Shown one piece after another: positions 54,179-64,000 of a DNA stretch of 64,000 bases (positions are counted from its first letter, which is position 1; each line of letters opens with the position of its first letter). Both the position numbers and the translations under genes were made by a program. Origin of the DNA: Rheum nobile (Eukaryota > Streptophyta > Magnoliopsida > Caryophyllales > Polygonaceae); NCBI GenBank assembly GCA_027886185.1, contig WOAB01000506.1, positions 1,054,001-1,118,000 of the forward strand, given 5' to 3'. A model generated the notes under the pieces. The model did no database searches and had not been told where the DNA came from. It saw only the letters and a list, made by a program, of their open reading frames with translations.

Positions 54179-55784
54179 TCAACCGACCGGCCGGAGACGC
54201 TGACATGACATACAATACGAAAATCACAAAGCAGATGACGAAATAAAAAACACAAGTATAACAGAAATCGGAACTCACACTTGACACGAGACGACGAGAC
54301 AGTTGACATAATGTCTTGGGTAGCAGGGGAGGTCGACAGCAAATTGACGTTTGCAAACTTCCTCTCCGACGCAGGGATGCTGAGAATAATCTTCGACAAA
54401 CCCTCCGATTGAGCATCAACTTCCAACTCTTCCGCCTCAGGAACTACAAAAAAGAAAAGTTAAAACAAGGGGTTAAGACACATAAACAGGCAAAGAGAGG
54501 TCGAACACATACTCTCGACTCGCCACTCCGACAACAAGAACGAGTAGTCACCCCCTGTTTTGGGACGAAAAGATCGGACGACCTAAATCGCCTTAGACGG
54601 GGTAACTAGTCGATCGGGTGATAGAAAATAATCCAAACCAAATAGATAATAGAAAAACAAGAAGTAAATGTAGAATAGCGAGATGATTTTATTAGATGTC
54701 GTGTAAATCAGATCGAATCGAGATACAACTTATCGTAGTAAGACAAGAGATCGGGTAGGACTCGACCGGTGGCTTTTAGGTTGCGACCGACGACGAATCA
54801 GCGTGGACGACTCTTTGAGAGCTAAGCTTAGAGCAAATGTGTTCTTCTGATGTGTTTCTGAGCGAGAAAATGGTTGTTGTGCTCACGTAATTGTGTGTGT
54901 GCCTCTTATCTTCTTCTTCGTCCAAATATGGCAAGTTCTTCATGCCTCTGACCGTTACATTTCGATTCCATCTTTATCTTCAACGCCGGGATTTTATTAT
55001 GGAGATTCTGTCACTAATTGCTGCTTATTATGGTGCTGTGTAAATGCTATGGCCGTTGATCAATCTTGGCATTTAATGCTTGGCGGGGTTTTTGCGCTCT
55101 TGTCGGAGGGCGTTCGACTGGAGAAGTCTCGTCGCCTCCTCTGGGCTTTTCTCTTGTTCTTCCGATCCGTCGTGGGCTTGGGCTTGATTTGCTCGATCCA
55201 TCTTCCCAGGGGATGCCAGGCCCAACACCCCCCTTCTCTAGAGACGAACGCTCGACGAAGAAAAACTTTGACCCACATCCGCGGTCGTTCACGTCCAGAT
55301 TGAACACTAGGGGCTTCCGACCCGATCGGATACGCAGCTGGACACGGGAAGAACTCTTCGACCCCAACGAGTAGTTGTACCACAAAGCGTCAAAATTGAA
55401 GCCAACCCCAGACTGGACATTCAACAGGTCCAGAACCCTGAGGATTCGCCACGTTTGTGGCATAACTTGACACGGCGCAAGCGCCAGGGTCGCCAAGAAG
55501 TCTCTGACGAGAGAGGAGAAGGGAAATTTGTGCCCAATCCTAAATGGGTACACGTAGAAGCAAACCCATCCTTCATAGCGAGCGTCGGCCCTCTCGTCTA
55601 GATGCGGCAGCCTCACAACCGTCTCCGGAGGAAAGCCTCCGACTTGGAGGATTTGCTCCAATTCCGCTTACGACAGCGTACTCGTCAGAGCGTCTGTCTC
55701 TTTCAGAATGAAAAGGGGGGGGACCTCATCCTTGCTCGAGTTCGAATGAGTCGCCGACGACTCAGAAGCTTCACTGAAGACCAT
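54179..55784 (-). pseudogene. Element B antisense gene, exons 1, 2 and 5' part of exon 3
   Basis: ATG at 55784. Exon 1 (55784-55233, then 54555-54513 beyond solo LTR J) carries the same domain as A: FPPETVVRLPHLDERADARY, YPFRIGHKFPFSSLVRDFLA, VLDLLNVQSGVGFNFDALWY. Intron 1 54512-54444, exon 2 54443-54279 (AEELEVDAQSEGLSKIILSI), intron 2 54278-54200, exon 3 from 54199. All introns are GT-AG and within 7 nt of the lengths in A. One TAA early in exon 1 (before ELEQILQVGG) plus J and C inactivate it. Confidence 0.65.
54556..55227 (-). mobile_element. Solo LTR J (Tat family) in the antisense gene of B
   Basis: 672 bp, TGTTTTGGGACG...GCCAGGCCCAACA on plus, flanked by CCCCC on both sides (54551-54555 and 55228-55232). 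The ends and the CCTAAATCGCCTTAGACGG block match the A and B LTRs. No internal sequence remains, so it is what is left after recombination between two LTRs of one element. Confidence 0.8.
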
Positions 55785-56069
55785 TTCTAAAACAGAAAGG
55801 GGAGGGAGTCGAAGAGCAATCTTTGAAGGACTTGAGAAAACCTACCAGATGAAGATGCAAAGGGAGAAGATGAAGTCAAATCGGCAAAAGCCTGTTTTGA
55901 ATTTATGGAGGGAGATGGCAGACTTTAGAAACGTCTCATCGTGCCACGCGATTTCTGCCACGTAGCCCTGGTCTGATGCACCAAAACCAGAAGGTGGAGA
56001 TCGTGTTGTGGAAAGTTGTTTGGACTCCATCCCTTAGCCAGCCTCGAGCCCAAAACAACTTGGGGCTAT

Positions 56070-56725
56070 TGTTGGACCCATCATCCTCCAAGGAAATCAG
56101 ACGAGCAAGCTGGGCCCAGGTCCAAACGAAATCGAAGTCCAAGAGAGAACGGAAAGAAGCGTCGGACACCCTGCAGACGAGTAGCACCCGACCAGCTCCG
56201 AGGATCTCGCTCGAGCATTAAATGCCTGATTGAAGGTAACGGCCACAACATTCAACACAGAGATTATGACGGCAATTAAGGGCAAATCCCAACGATCTCG
56301 CCCAGAATTAAAGCACGAAATATTGCCAACGATGGATAACGGTCGGAAGGAAAAAGTTGCCATATATGGACCTCGATCGGGCAGGCAAAGACACACGCGA
56401 TTACAACACCACATCCGCTGATTTACTCTGAAGAAAAACAAAGGAACACACTGATTCTAGCTTACTATCCTCGAAACATCGCTCAATCCCCACCGGTTGA
56501 GCCCCAGAGTCACCGGTCAGACCAGATCCGATCTCTCGTCCTCCAAGGATAAGTTGTACTTTGATCCGGCTCAATCGTCAATATATCAATAAAATCACTT
56601 TGCTTTCTCATATTTCTTCTTTATTGGTTGATTGTCTATTTAGATTGGTTTGATATCTATAATCCGATCGACTAGTTACCCCGTCTAAGGAGATTTAGGT
56701 CGTTTGATCTTTTCGCCCTAAAACA
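56070..56725 (+). repeat. Element B 3' LTR
   Basis: 656 bp, TGTTGGACCCATCATCC...TTTTCGCCCTAAAACA. Preceded by the polypurine-type end CAACTTGGGGCTAT, as in A. The last 60 bp match the A LTR; the middle is a different subfamily. Confidence 0.85.
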
Positions 56726-56798
56726 CTAATGCAATCTCATCGAGTTTTTCCATCTCTGGTTCGATGTATCGACTAGGTCCTTCGCCGAGTTGTGATTG
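56726..56798 (-). pseudogene. Element A, first codons of pol after the gag stop
   Basis: After TAG (56799-56801) the frame continues CAA TCA CAA CTC GGC..., through MEKLDEIAL, to the insertion point of B at 56726; it resumes at 40007. Confidence 0.75.
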
Positions 56799-59060
56799 CT
56801 ATGCGATCTTTGGTTCGACCACACTCTTCATGGAGGTCACGTAGCATTCTCTGGCCATCTTTTTGTCGCCCTTGATTTCTTGAACTCCCCACTTGGTAGG
56901 GAACTTGATGGTCTGATGGTACATTGAGGGTACCACCTTCATTGTGTGTATCCAAGGCCTTCCAAGAATGCAGTTGTAGGGAGATGGAAAATCTAGGACT
57001 AGGAATTTTACCTGTTGGTTTACTTCTCCGGCGTATGTCGTAAGGACGACTTCGCCGATGGTGTGCTTGACTTCGCCGCTTGACCCGACTAAGGGAGTTG
57101 ACTTCTTGAGAAGGTCATCTTTACCCAGGCCTATCCCTTTGAGGGCATCGACGGTCAAGAGGTTGGTCGAACTTCTTGTATCGATTAGTACTCTACGTAT
57201 CAAACAGTTTCCAATAGATAAAGAGATTACCAGACCATCATGATGATCTCCCGACTCGTCAACGTCGGATTCGTCAAAGGTGACCGTTGGGAGGTTAGAG
57301 ACCTTGGGTCGTCTGAACTCTAGTATTTCGGGCCTGCTCCCTTTGCTCTCTCTTGCGTGCCTTTTTGCCACGGAGTACGTGTTTCCACACACGTCCGAGC
57401 CTCCTGAAATAGTATTGATGACCTTTGTATGGATAGGAGATGGGGGTTTGTCGTGTTTTACCTGATCTCGTCGCTCCATGGTTGCTTTAGCTCGCTCTGA
57501 GATCACATCGCGCAAGAGACCTTGCGCGAGTAACCTAGCGACCTCTTTGCGCAATGCGATGCATTCATCCGTCGAGTGACCGTGGTCGCCATGGAATTCA
57601 CACCACATGTTCATGTCTTTCTTGACGTCCGGTTTGTCGCTCTTTCGGGGCCATCTTACTTCTTTTCCATATTTGTCGGAACTCGGGACAAAACTCTTGA
57701 CGAGTTCCGACACGGAAACATTGAAGTTGTAAGATTGAACCCTGTGGGGTAACGTCGGACCGTCTTTCCAGTCTTGAGACCTGTCTCGAAAGGAGTTTAC
57801 CTGACTTTGCTCATTCCGACCATGAGGGTACGGATGATGGCGTCTGTCTCGGCAATTGTCGGAAGAGGATTTGCGATCGGAATGGTCGGGCGCATGGGAT
57901 GCCTTTCGCGATTCACGATCTTCTTCCAAGCGCACCTCAGCCATGGTTTTGGCTTGGACATCTTCAAAGCTTCCGCACGGGTACTTGGTGATCTCATTAT
58001 AGAGATTGATGTCTTTGATCAAACCCTGTCTGAAAGCTTCGATGGAGGTGGTGACGTCGCAATGGGAGATCACGACCTTTTCCTTGTTATAGCTGTTAAG
58101 ATAGCTTCGGAGAGGTTCGTTATACCTTTGGATGATTCGGTAGAGATCGCTTGACTTCCTTTCGAGTCTCCGACTACTAGGGAATTGGACTTTAAAGGAA
58201 TTGACCAGATCCGCGAACGAGGTGATTGTGCCCTGAGGTAAACGCATAAACCAAGTTAGTGCAGGACCCGCGAGAGTAGTGCCAAAGCTTTTGCACATGA
58301 CAGCCTCGCGGCCCTCCCTTGGAACAGATACGGCCATTAATTTTTGTTTATAGAGAGAGATATGATCGTCTAGATCGTTGGTGCCGTCGAAAGTCGTCAT
58401 GCTAGGAAGGTTGAACTTCTTAGGGATCTCGACTCTGGCGATTTCTTTGATGAACGGAGACTCTTCGTATCCGTCTGACGCTTCTTTCTCGATTGGCAGC
58501 GGAACTCCGGGAATTCTAGCGATGCGATCGTCGAGCGCCTTCATATGCTGACTGAGCGTTTGTTGGACGAGAGCCAGGATATCAGGAGGATTGGTAACCT
58601 GTGGTTCGTCGATTCGGATCCCTGCTGACCCGATCGGTGTAGAGAAAATACCATTGTTAGTCAAAAATGGATTGACCAAGGGAACCCGAGACGTACCATC
58701 GATATATCCGGGACGTCGGACGCTTGGGGGAGTTTGCTCGACGCTATCCATGTTGAGGCGTGTCTGGACGCTGCTATGGACGGGAATTTGCCTGGATTCG
58801 GAGACCATCGATTATACCTGCGATCTAAGAGACTCATTTTCACGAGTTAGTTGTGCGATCTCAGCTTCGGACTGGGTGGACAGGGCAGCCAGAGCTTCGG
58901 TCTTCTGACGCTGCTGGGCGAGGTCATCTTGGAGGGTGGTCATTTTTTGGGCAAGCTCTTGGAGTTGGTTCAGAGTTGGATTTTCGGTTGTGTTTCCTTG
59001 AGTTTGGGAGTTGTCTTCGAGGCGTGGTTCCTCGACGTCGGTAGGCAGATTAACAGTCAT
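56799..59060 (-). pseudogene. Element A gag-protease
   Basis: ATG 59060-59058 (MTVNLPTDVEEPR) to TAG 56801-56799, 753 codons, with one internal TAA at 58814-58812, where B reads CAA. Coiled coil (AQKMTTLQDDLAQQRQKTEA), capsid core (MTTFDGTNDLDDHISLYKQK, ALTWFMRLPQGTITSFADLV), zinc knuckle CEFHGDHGHSTDEC, and protease RRVLIDTRSSTNLL. In the protease the family's DTGS reads DTRS (GGA to AGA), which removes a glycine essential to the active-site turn. The gag portion downstream of the TAA is otherwise intact for 669 codons. Confidence 0.82.
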
Positions 59061-59095
59061 GGTTGGAGGATTTTTGAGATGGTGATCGGCCAGTT

Positions 59096-59113
59096 GCCCC
59101 ACGGTGGGCGCTA
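59096..59113 (-). other. Element A primer-binding site (tRNA-Lys type)
   Basis: On the minus strand TAGCGCCCACCGTGGGGC follows the 5' LTR after 3 nt. It is complementary to the 3' end of plant tRNA-Lys (..GCCCCACGGTGGGCGCCA) with one mismatch. The same site in B (40055-40072) is a perfect match. Confidence 0.8.
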
Positions 59114-59116
59114 AAT

Positions 59117-59775
59117 TGTTTTGGGGCAAAAAGATTTATCAACCTAAATCGCCTTAGACGGGATAACGAGTCGATCGGATAGAATACAATAAATCCAAAC
59201 CAAATGAGCAATCAACTACGTATAAAATGGGAGCAAGATTATGTGATAATATATTGATTATATAATGATGAGAATGAGACAAGATATAGCTTATCCTCTA
59301 GATGTGAAGGATCGGGTCTCGTCCAACCGGCTAGTTTAGCGTCTGATGCCTGGTGGTCGAGTATTATTACAAAAAGAGCTAACAGAGAATAAGTTGATCA
59401 ATGAGCCTTTTGAGAGCTGCTATAACGAGTATTGATGTGTCTTGTGTCGATGTCTATTTCTTAGCCTCTTCGTGCCCTATTTATGAGATCTTCCTCTTTA
59501 CCGGTTTTATTACCGTTTTCACGAGATCTTTCTTTTTTCTTTCCGAGCATAATTTATGGGATCTTCCCATTAATGACACCTCTAATCTTGCACTTTCGAA
59601 TTGGCTGTCGTCGCTAAAGATCAAGCAGTTATGGCAGGGGCGAGATTCTCGGGATCGGTCGGGTCTGTGCATTGATGAGCGTCTGACGCCTCTCTTCAAG
59701 CTTCTTGGCCCATTTCTTCAGTTGAGGCGGCCCAATCTATTTGACTCGGCTCACCAGAGCATTCTGGGCCCAACA
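59117..59775 (-). repeat. Element A 5' LTR
   Basis: 659 bp, partner of 4989-5653. Its TATA box reads CATAAATAG, one base changed from the other LTR. The flank after it (ATCCA) matches the GTCCA before the left LTR at four of five bases. Confidence 0.9.
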
Positions 59776-59855
59776 ATCCATACATTAAATTTTTTACAGT
59801 CCGCCGGTCCAGACCGGACCGTACGTGTCTGATCCGGACCGGATGCCCATCCTTA

Positions 59856-60544
59856 GCTTTTTTTATTGAATATTGTATGGAATTTTTTCAAGTTAGGAAA
59901 AAAGCGTTAATTCTCTTTTTTCCTGACAAATAAAAGTAAAAAAAAAATAGAAAATTTTGCATTATTTCCTCGACCCATGAAAAAAAAGGAAAAGAAAAGG
60001 AAAAAGAGAGAGACTGAAGTTTTTGATTCATCTAAAGGAAAGGGAAAACGGGTAGAAAATACCCGCGTAAGTCCACGGCCCAGTGTCTAATTTGATAGAT
60101 GTAACAATATGTTTTTTAAGAAGCGAAAAGAAAGACACACAACATTCATCCTGAAAGATTTTCGGAAGAATCATTTAGAATGATCCTTTCTTTAGAAAGA
60201 TCATCTAATGTTTAGCTATTGTATAAAAAAATGAGTGTGCATATAATCTTGGAGAAACGTACAATGACTATACATTTGAATTTAGTTAATGGAAAATGTA
60301 TATGAATTATTTGATATGGTTAATAAATTTGTATACACGAGGCAAACCAAGCTAGTTCGTTTCCGGATAATTGCTGAGTTGAAGCCGGTGATATATCAAT
60401 AGTAGGGGAGGGAATAAATGAGAACAATTGTGTAGAAAAGAATAAGAATTATTTTGGATCGTTAGATCTGAGAGAAAGAAAGGCTCAAATTATACTTTCA
60501 CTAAAAGAGCGCCGTATTATATGCGTTTTTTTGGTTAAAAAATA
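59856..60544. other. AT-rich spacer right of the nest
   Basis: No supported gene. Runs of A and T and short purine stretches. Confidence 0.5.
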
Positions 60545-61130
60545 TTTGTACCTCGCTATGAACATATTTTTGATGTTCATCACTTTTATCCTTAAATGTG
60601 TACCATTTTTATGTCTATATGTTCATTACTTTTGTACCTAGATGTTCATCACTATTTTATACATATTTGTTCATCGTTTTTCTCTTATATGTTCATTATT
60701 TTTCGCTGCGAACATGTTTTTGATGTTCAACACTTTTATCCTTAGATGTTAATCACTTCCTTATGCACATGCATGTTCATTGTTTTTCTCCAAAACGTTC
60801 ATCATTGTTCGCATGAACATATTTTGATGTTCATTATTTTTGCCTTTGATGTTCATTACTATCATGCCCAAATGTTCACTACTTTGTACCTAGATGTTCA
60901 TCATTTTTCGTTGTAAACATGTTTTAGATGTTCATTAGTTTTGTGGATAGATGTTCACCACTTCTATGCTCAGATATTCATCACCTTAATCACATTTTTA
61001 TGCATACATGTTTATCACCTTTCTCATATATGTTCATCACTATTTATTCGTATATATGCTCATTTCTTTCGTGTCTATATGTGCATCGCTTATTTAGACA
61101 TACATATAAACCACTATGCATATATGTTAA
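60545..61130 (+). repeat. Degenerate minisatellite, ATGTTCATCACTTTT-type unit
   Basis: Twenty or more copies of a unit around (A/T)ATGTTCAT(C/T)A(C/T)TTTT.. with spacers of about 8-15 bp (TGTACCTAG, TATGCATA and similar), in head-to-tail order. Open frames across it are a by-product of the repeat. Confidence 0.75.
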
Positions 61131-61717
61131 TCACAAAACACTTACAAGAAAAAAAAATCTACTTTTTTCTTACTTTAAATCTGATTTCATATTAATAATT
61201 ATCAATATTGCGTCACATAAACATACAATGAACATTAAATGATAAATTTCATAAAATTTGAGAGTTTAGAAAACAAAGAAATAAGATAAAAACACTAACA
61301 AATTATATAATTTAGTTATAATAAAAGTAATCAATATCGCTTATATACTTACGATGAACATGTATTTAGAATATAATAAACATTCATCTTCGCGGTAAAC
61401 ACAAGCGCACGTGTAGGCGGGAAAAGCTTCTTATGTATTGTCAGTTCTCATATAACTAATTGTTCTGACTGAACTGCTCCATTAATAATACGGTAATATC
61501 TTAAATTAATTTGTAGAATACGATCGAACACAATTTTTTATCGTCTGACACACATATATAAATGGACAAAAAAGTAAATAATGTTTTTTTTTGTGTCTTG
61601 AGAACTTAATCTATATATTACAATGATGCCCATTGAAAATAAAACTATCTTTCAAAACATAATAAAAACATCAAACCCTTACCAATAAAAACAAGTATAC
61701 ATACATATAGTAGCTCG
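61131..61717. other. AT-rich spacer and 3' UTR of the phytocyanin gene
   Basis: No gene seen; the right part (about 61560-61717) would be the 3' UTR of the minus-strand gene. Confidence 0.45.
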
Positions 61718-62145
61718 TCAAAGTAAGGCCATCATCTGAAACACCAGAACGCCGCCAGCCACGGCAAATAAGGCGGCAGGGAGGGAGGAGGGGATCTCCG
61801 GAGACTCCGACATCATAAGCGGGGTGGTCCCCACAGCGATGCCGTACACGTTTGGGGCGGTGGTGCAGGGAACGGAGCCGGTGGTGGCCGTGGTAGTGTT
61901 TGTGGTGGTGGAGGCTGGAGCGGCGGAAGAGCTTCCGGATCCGGCACCGACGACGGTGATGGAGAGCTTCATGCCGGAGCCACAGTGGCCGACGACGCCG
62001 CAGATGAAGAAGAGGGGGCCGGGAGACTTGAGGGGGAAGGTGGTGGTGCCGGAGCTGTCGGTGGTGATGGCGTTGCCGATGGTGCACGTGGAGTAGTCGC
62101 TCTGGCTTACCAAATCCACCGTATGCCCACTTGCGTATTTAAACA
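61718..62145 (-). CDS. Phytocyanin (uclacyanin-like blue copper protein), last exon
   Basis: On minus, an AACAG splice acceptor at 62150-62146 leads into TG TTT AAA TAC, then GHTVDLVSQSDYSTCTIGN and FFICGVVGHCGSGMKLSITV. These are the second half of a plastocyanin-like domain, with the Cys, His and Met copper ligands in C-GVVGHCGSGM and the paired Cys in SDYSTC. A Ser/Thr-rich stalk follows and a hydrophobic GPI-type tail (ALFAVAGGVLVFQMMALL) to TGA 61720-61718. Phytocyanins are secreted, membrane-anchored electron-carrier-like proteins. Exon 1 (signal peptide and first His ligand) is not seen; it should lie beyond the copia element. The ATG in this exon is internal, not the start. Confidence 0.8.
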
Positions 62146-62184
62146 CTGTTGCAGTTATTAATCCTGGATTAGTACATTCACATA

Positions 62185-62353
62185 TGATAAATTTAGGGAG
62201 GAGAATATTTTTGTGGAAAAAGCTTGATTGTATTCATTGATATCTGGCGGTATATAGTTACAAAGAGAATCCTATTAAGGATAGATAATATTTAAAAAAT
62301 AAAAGACTTATTTCGTAAGATAAATAAATATGTAAAAGATAATATTCTCAATA
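62185..62353 (-). repeat. Copia 3' LTR
   Basis: 169 bp; on minus TATTGAGAATATT...AAATTTATCA. The expected TG at its start reads TA. Confidence 0.65.
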
Positions 62354-62360
62354 CTCTCCC

Positions 62361-64000
62361 TCAAGTTGGAGCATGTGGATCAACGATGCCCAACTTGCCC
62401 AATAACAGCTGAAATTGCGATTTCGCGAGAGCCTTTGTAAACAAATCTACGGGCTGGAGAGCAGTAGATAGATGCTTGGTGACAATGTTGCCAGATTGAA
62501 CATGATTCCTAATCAAATGGCAATCAATCTCGATATGTTTGGTACGCTCATGAAATACAGGATTGGCAGCTATATACAGGGCTGCCTGGCTGTCACAAAA
62601 GAGAGACATGGGAGTTGAATGGCGAACGCCCAGAGACTTGAGCAGCGACTTTAGCCAGACTAACTCACAGCAGGCGGAGGCCATAGCCCGGTATTCGGCT
62701 TCAGTTGATGAACGAGATACCGTGGCCTGTTTCTTCGTCTTCCAAGAAATAGGAGAGTGACCAAGCATCACATAGTAGCCGGTGATGGAGCGACACGTAA
62801 TCGGACACGACGCCCAATCAGAATCACAAAAAGCTGTGAGCTGCAGAGAACTCGTGGTTGAAAGGAGTAAGCCCTGACCGGGATGCCCTTTTAAGTAATG
62901 AAGTACTCGAAGAGCAGCGTTCCAATGGTCAAGTTTCGGTGCCTGCATGAATTGAGCTAGTGTATGGACGGAGTAAGACAGCTCGGGTCGAGTGATGGTG
63001 AGATAAATAAGACACCCAATAAGACGACGATAGTGTTCGGGATGCTCAAAGTCAGCACTCACCGAGACGGCCAGTTGATGATTCTGCTCCATAGGGAACT
63101 CGGTTGGCTTAGCAGCAAGGAGGCCAGCTTCAGACAAAATATCCAGCGTATACTTTCGTTGAGAGAGAAATAAACCAGAAGAATTTCGAGCAATTTCAAT
63201 ACCGAGGAAGTACTTCAAAGTACCCAAATCCTTCATATGGAAGCAAGAGCTAAGATAAGCTTTGAATCTAGCTATAGCGGCCGGATCATTCCATGCAATT
63301 ATCAAGTCATCCACATAGACGAGGACCTGAAGTGTAACGTCTCCCAACTTATAAGAGAAAAAGGAATAGCCATCATAACTCTGATGAAAGCCAAAAAGAC
63401 GAAGAGATGAAGATAGCTTGGCAAACCAATTACGGGGAGCTTGCTTGAGGCCGTAAAGAGATTTCTGCAGACGACATACATGCCCTGGAGCCACATTAGG
63501 GAGACCAGGTGGCGGTATCATGAACACTTCCTCATTCAAATCACCATGAAGGAAAGCATTATGAACATCCATCTGATGGAGTTCCCAGCCACGAATAGCG
63601 GCCACTGATAGAAAAACTCGAACTGATGCCATCTTGGCAACAGGCGCAAAGGTCTAAGAAAAATCAATGCCCTCTACCTGCCGATTTCCGAGTACTACTA
63701 AACGGGCCTTGTATCTCTCAATTGACCCATTAGCATTGTACTTAATGCGATACACCCACTTGCAACCAATTGGTTTCTTGCCCGGAGGTAGAGAAGATAG
63801 AGTCCATGTCCCATTACGCTCAAGAGCTTGAAGCTCAGAATTCAAAGCAGCCCGCCATGACTCGTGTTGAACCGCCTCTTTAAAGGAGGAGGGCTCGGTG
63901 CCAGCTGTTACAGCTGCTAAAAAACGGGTATGGGAAACAGAAAATTTAGCACAGGAAACGTAAGATGCTAAAGGGTAGGGTGTACCCGAGGACGACGATT
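62361..64000 (-). pseudogene. Copia pol: RT and RNase H (N-terminal part outside the window)
   Basis: One frame from the right edge to the stop at 62361, broken by a TAG at about 63656-63654. RT: IGCKWVYRIKYNANGSIERY, ELHQMDVHNAFLHGDLNEEV, SLYGLKQAPRNW, catalytic VLVYVDDLIIA. RNase H: LTAFCDSDWASCPITCRSIT, SRSSTEAEYRAMASACCELV, HIEIDCHLIRN. The TAG lies in the block read as DFSxTFAPVAK in relatives, where CAG or GAG is usual. Gag, protease and integrase would lie to the right. Confidence 0.85.

Larger units (their letters stand above)
40008..56725 (+). mobile_element. Element B: Tat/Retand-like retrotransposon inserted in A
   Basis: Inserted in the pol of A between the codons for ..EIAL and NPLKP; flanks TTAAT (40003-40007) and CTAAT (56726-56730). 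Order: a 44-bp remnant of the 5' LTR, primer site, gag-protease (40107-42356), RT to integrase (42357-45706), twin hairpins, antisense gene (55784-46435), polypurine tract, 3' LTR (56070-56725). The antisense gene is split by C and by solo LTR J. B has more nonsense codons than the gag of A, all transitions, and a 14-base C run that shifts pol. Confidence 0.88.
4989..59775 (-). mobile_element. Element A: Tat/Retand-like Ty3/gypsy retrotransposon, outermost of the nest
   Basis: Two matching LTRs (4989-5653 and 59117-59775), both TG...CA, bound it. Flanks GTCCA and ATCCA are a target duplication with one change. Orientation is minus: the primer-binding site lies just inside the right LTR, then gag-protease (59060-56799), RT and RNase H (40007-38474), second RNase H and integrase (32682-31325), and an antisense gene read on the plus strand (29029-30936). 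The body is interrupted by B, D and E. Two RNase H domains plus an antisense accessory gene identify the Tat lineage. It is dead: DTG changed to DTR in protease, YIDD to YIYD in RT, frameshifts, and a deletion of about 400 bp in integrase. Confidence 0.88.
4690..59853. mobile_element. Small inverted-repeat DNA transposon (MITE-like), split by the retrotransposon pile
   Basis: The left part (4690-4988) begins AGGATGGGCA; the right part (59776-59853) ends with its exact reverse complement TGCCCATCCT. Both ends abut TA (4688-4689 and 59854-59855), a possible target duplication. The left part is dominated by GGTCCGGACCG-like palindromes, which recur in the right part. The two parts total only about 375 bp and have no coding sequence, so this is a non-autonomous element. 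TA duplication suggests Tc1/mariner, but a hAT origin is not excluded. Element A inserted at 4988/59776, leaving GTCCA/ATCCA flanks. Confidence 0.6.
62185..64000 (-). mobile_element. Ty1/copia element in the phytocyanin intron (continues off the right edge)
   Basis: Minus orientation; 3' LTR 62185-62353, a GAGGGAGAG polypurine tract at 62354-62364, and pol beyond. The 5' LTR lies outside. It starts 39 bp from the splice acceptor of the phytocyanin exon. The first flank is ACATA (62180-62184); its partner is out of view. Confidence 0.8.

Noticed and set aside
54556..56725. Apparent inverted LTR pair (TGTTTTGGG... at 54556 and ...CCTAAAACA at 56725), as if one small element lay between
   Set aside because: The left copy is a complete LTR with its own CCCCC duplication and the right one is the 3' LTR of B; they are two insertions in opposite orientation.
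59096..59113. tRNA-like sequences at 9820, 37096, 40055, 48864 and 59096
   Set aside because: Only the 18-nt complements of tRNA 3' ends; they are primer-binding sites, not tRNA genes. No tRNA or rRNA gene was recognised in the window.
60928..61242. ORFs with repeated His/Tyr/Ile residues
   Set aside because: Translation of the GTTCATCAC minisatellite.

Overview
This is nuclear DNA from a flowering plant, most likely a eudicot. Host genes are confined to the two edges. A minus-strand 40S ribosomal protein eS7 gene begins at base 65 and runs off the left end, with an RP-type promoter (telo-box, TGGGCC sites). A complete arabinogalactan protein (AGP) gene lies at 2335-2742 (+). The last exon of a phytocyanin gene lies at 61718-62145 (-), with a Ty1/copia element in the intron just upstream of it. 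Everything between about 4.7 and 59.85 kb is one pile of nested Ty3/gypsy-type LTR retrotransposons, which itself sits inside a small inverted-repeat DNA transposon (4690-59853).

Nesting, from target-site duplications (TSDs) and broken reading frames. Element A (Tat/Retand-like, minus, 4989-59775) is the outer retrotransposon. Three elements landed in it: E (chromovirus, +, 5680-28759, TSD TCAAG) near its 3' LTR; D (Athila-like non-autonomous, -, 32683-38473, TSD TGTTC) inside its second RNase H; and B (Tat/Retand-like, +, 40008-56725, TSD TTAAT/CTAAT) near the start of its RT region. B was in turn hit by C (non-autonomous, +, 47410-54173, TSD AGCAC) and by solo LTR J (54556-55227, TSD CCCCC). 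The gag region of E has been replaced by a rearranged block of four pieces: F (LTR fragment), G (gag-protease-only element), H (decayed Tekay-like chromovirus, -) and I (3' half of a relative of D).

How the genes work. A and B carry gag-protease, RT, two RNase H domains, integrase and a convergent, intron-containing antisense gene. In both, gag-protease is separated from RT only by an in-frame TAG followed by CAA TCA. E has protease, RT, RNase H and integrase, with its C-terminus running into the 3' LTR. G, D, I and C have no RT or integrase and would need enzymes supplied in trans. No pol here is intact: there are nonsense changes (mostly C-to-T or G-to-A), frameshifts, deletions and lost catalytic residues.

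The most interesting material is non-coding. The four non-autonomous elements share hairpins that keep pairing while their sequence changes: two hairpins 8-16 nt after the gag(-protease) stop codon, a hairpin-TTTAAGC-purine module present once internally and once at the 3' polypurine tract, and (in three of them) paired CCC-GAAA-GGG hairpins. Several unrelated families also carry clustered palindromic words built round a CGACCG core with family-specific arms. All calls are by reading the sequence; no database or folding program was used.
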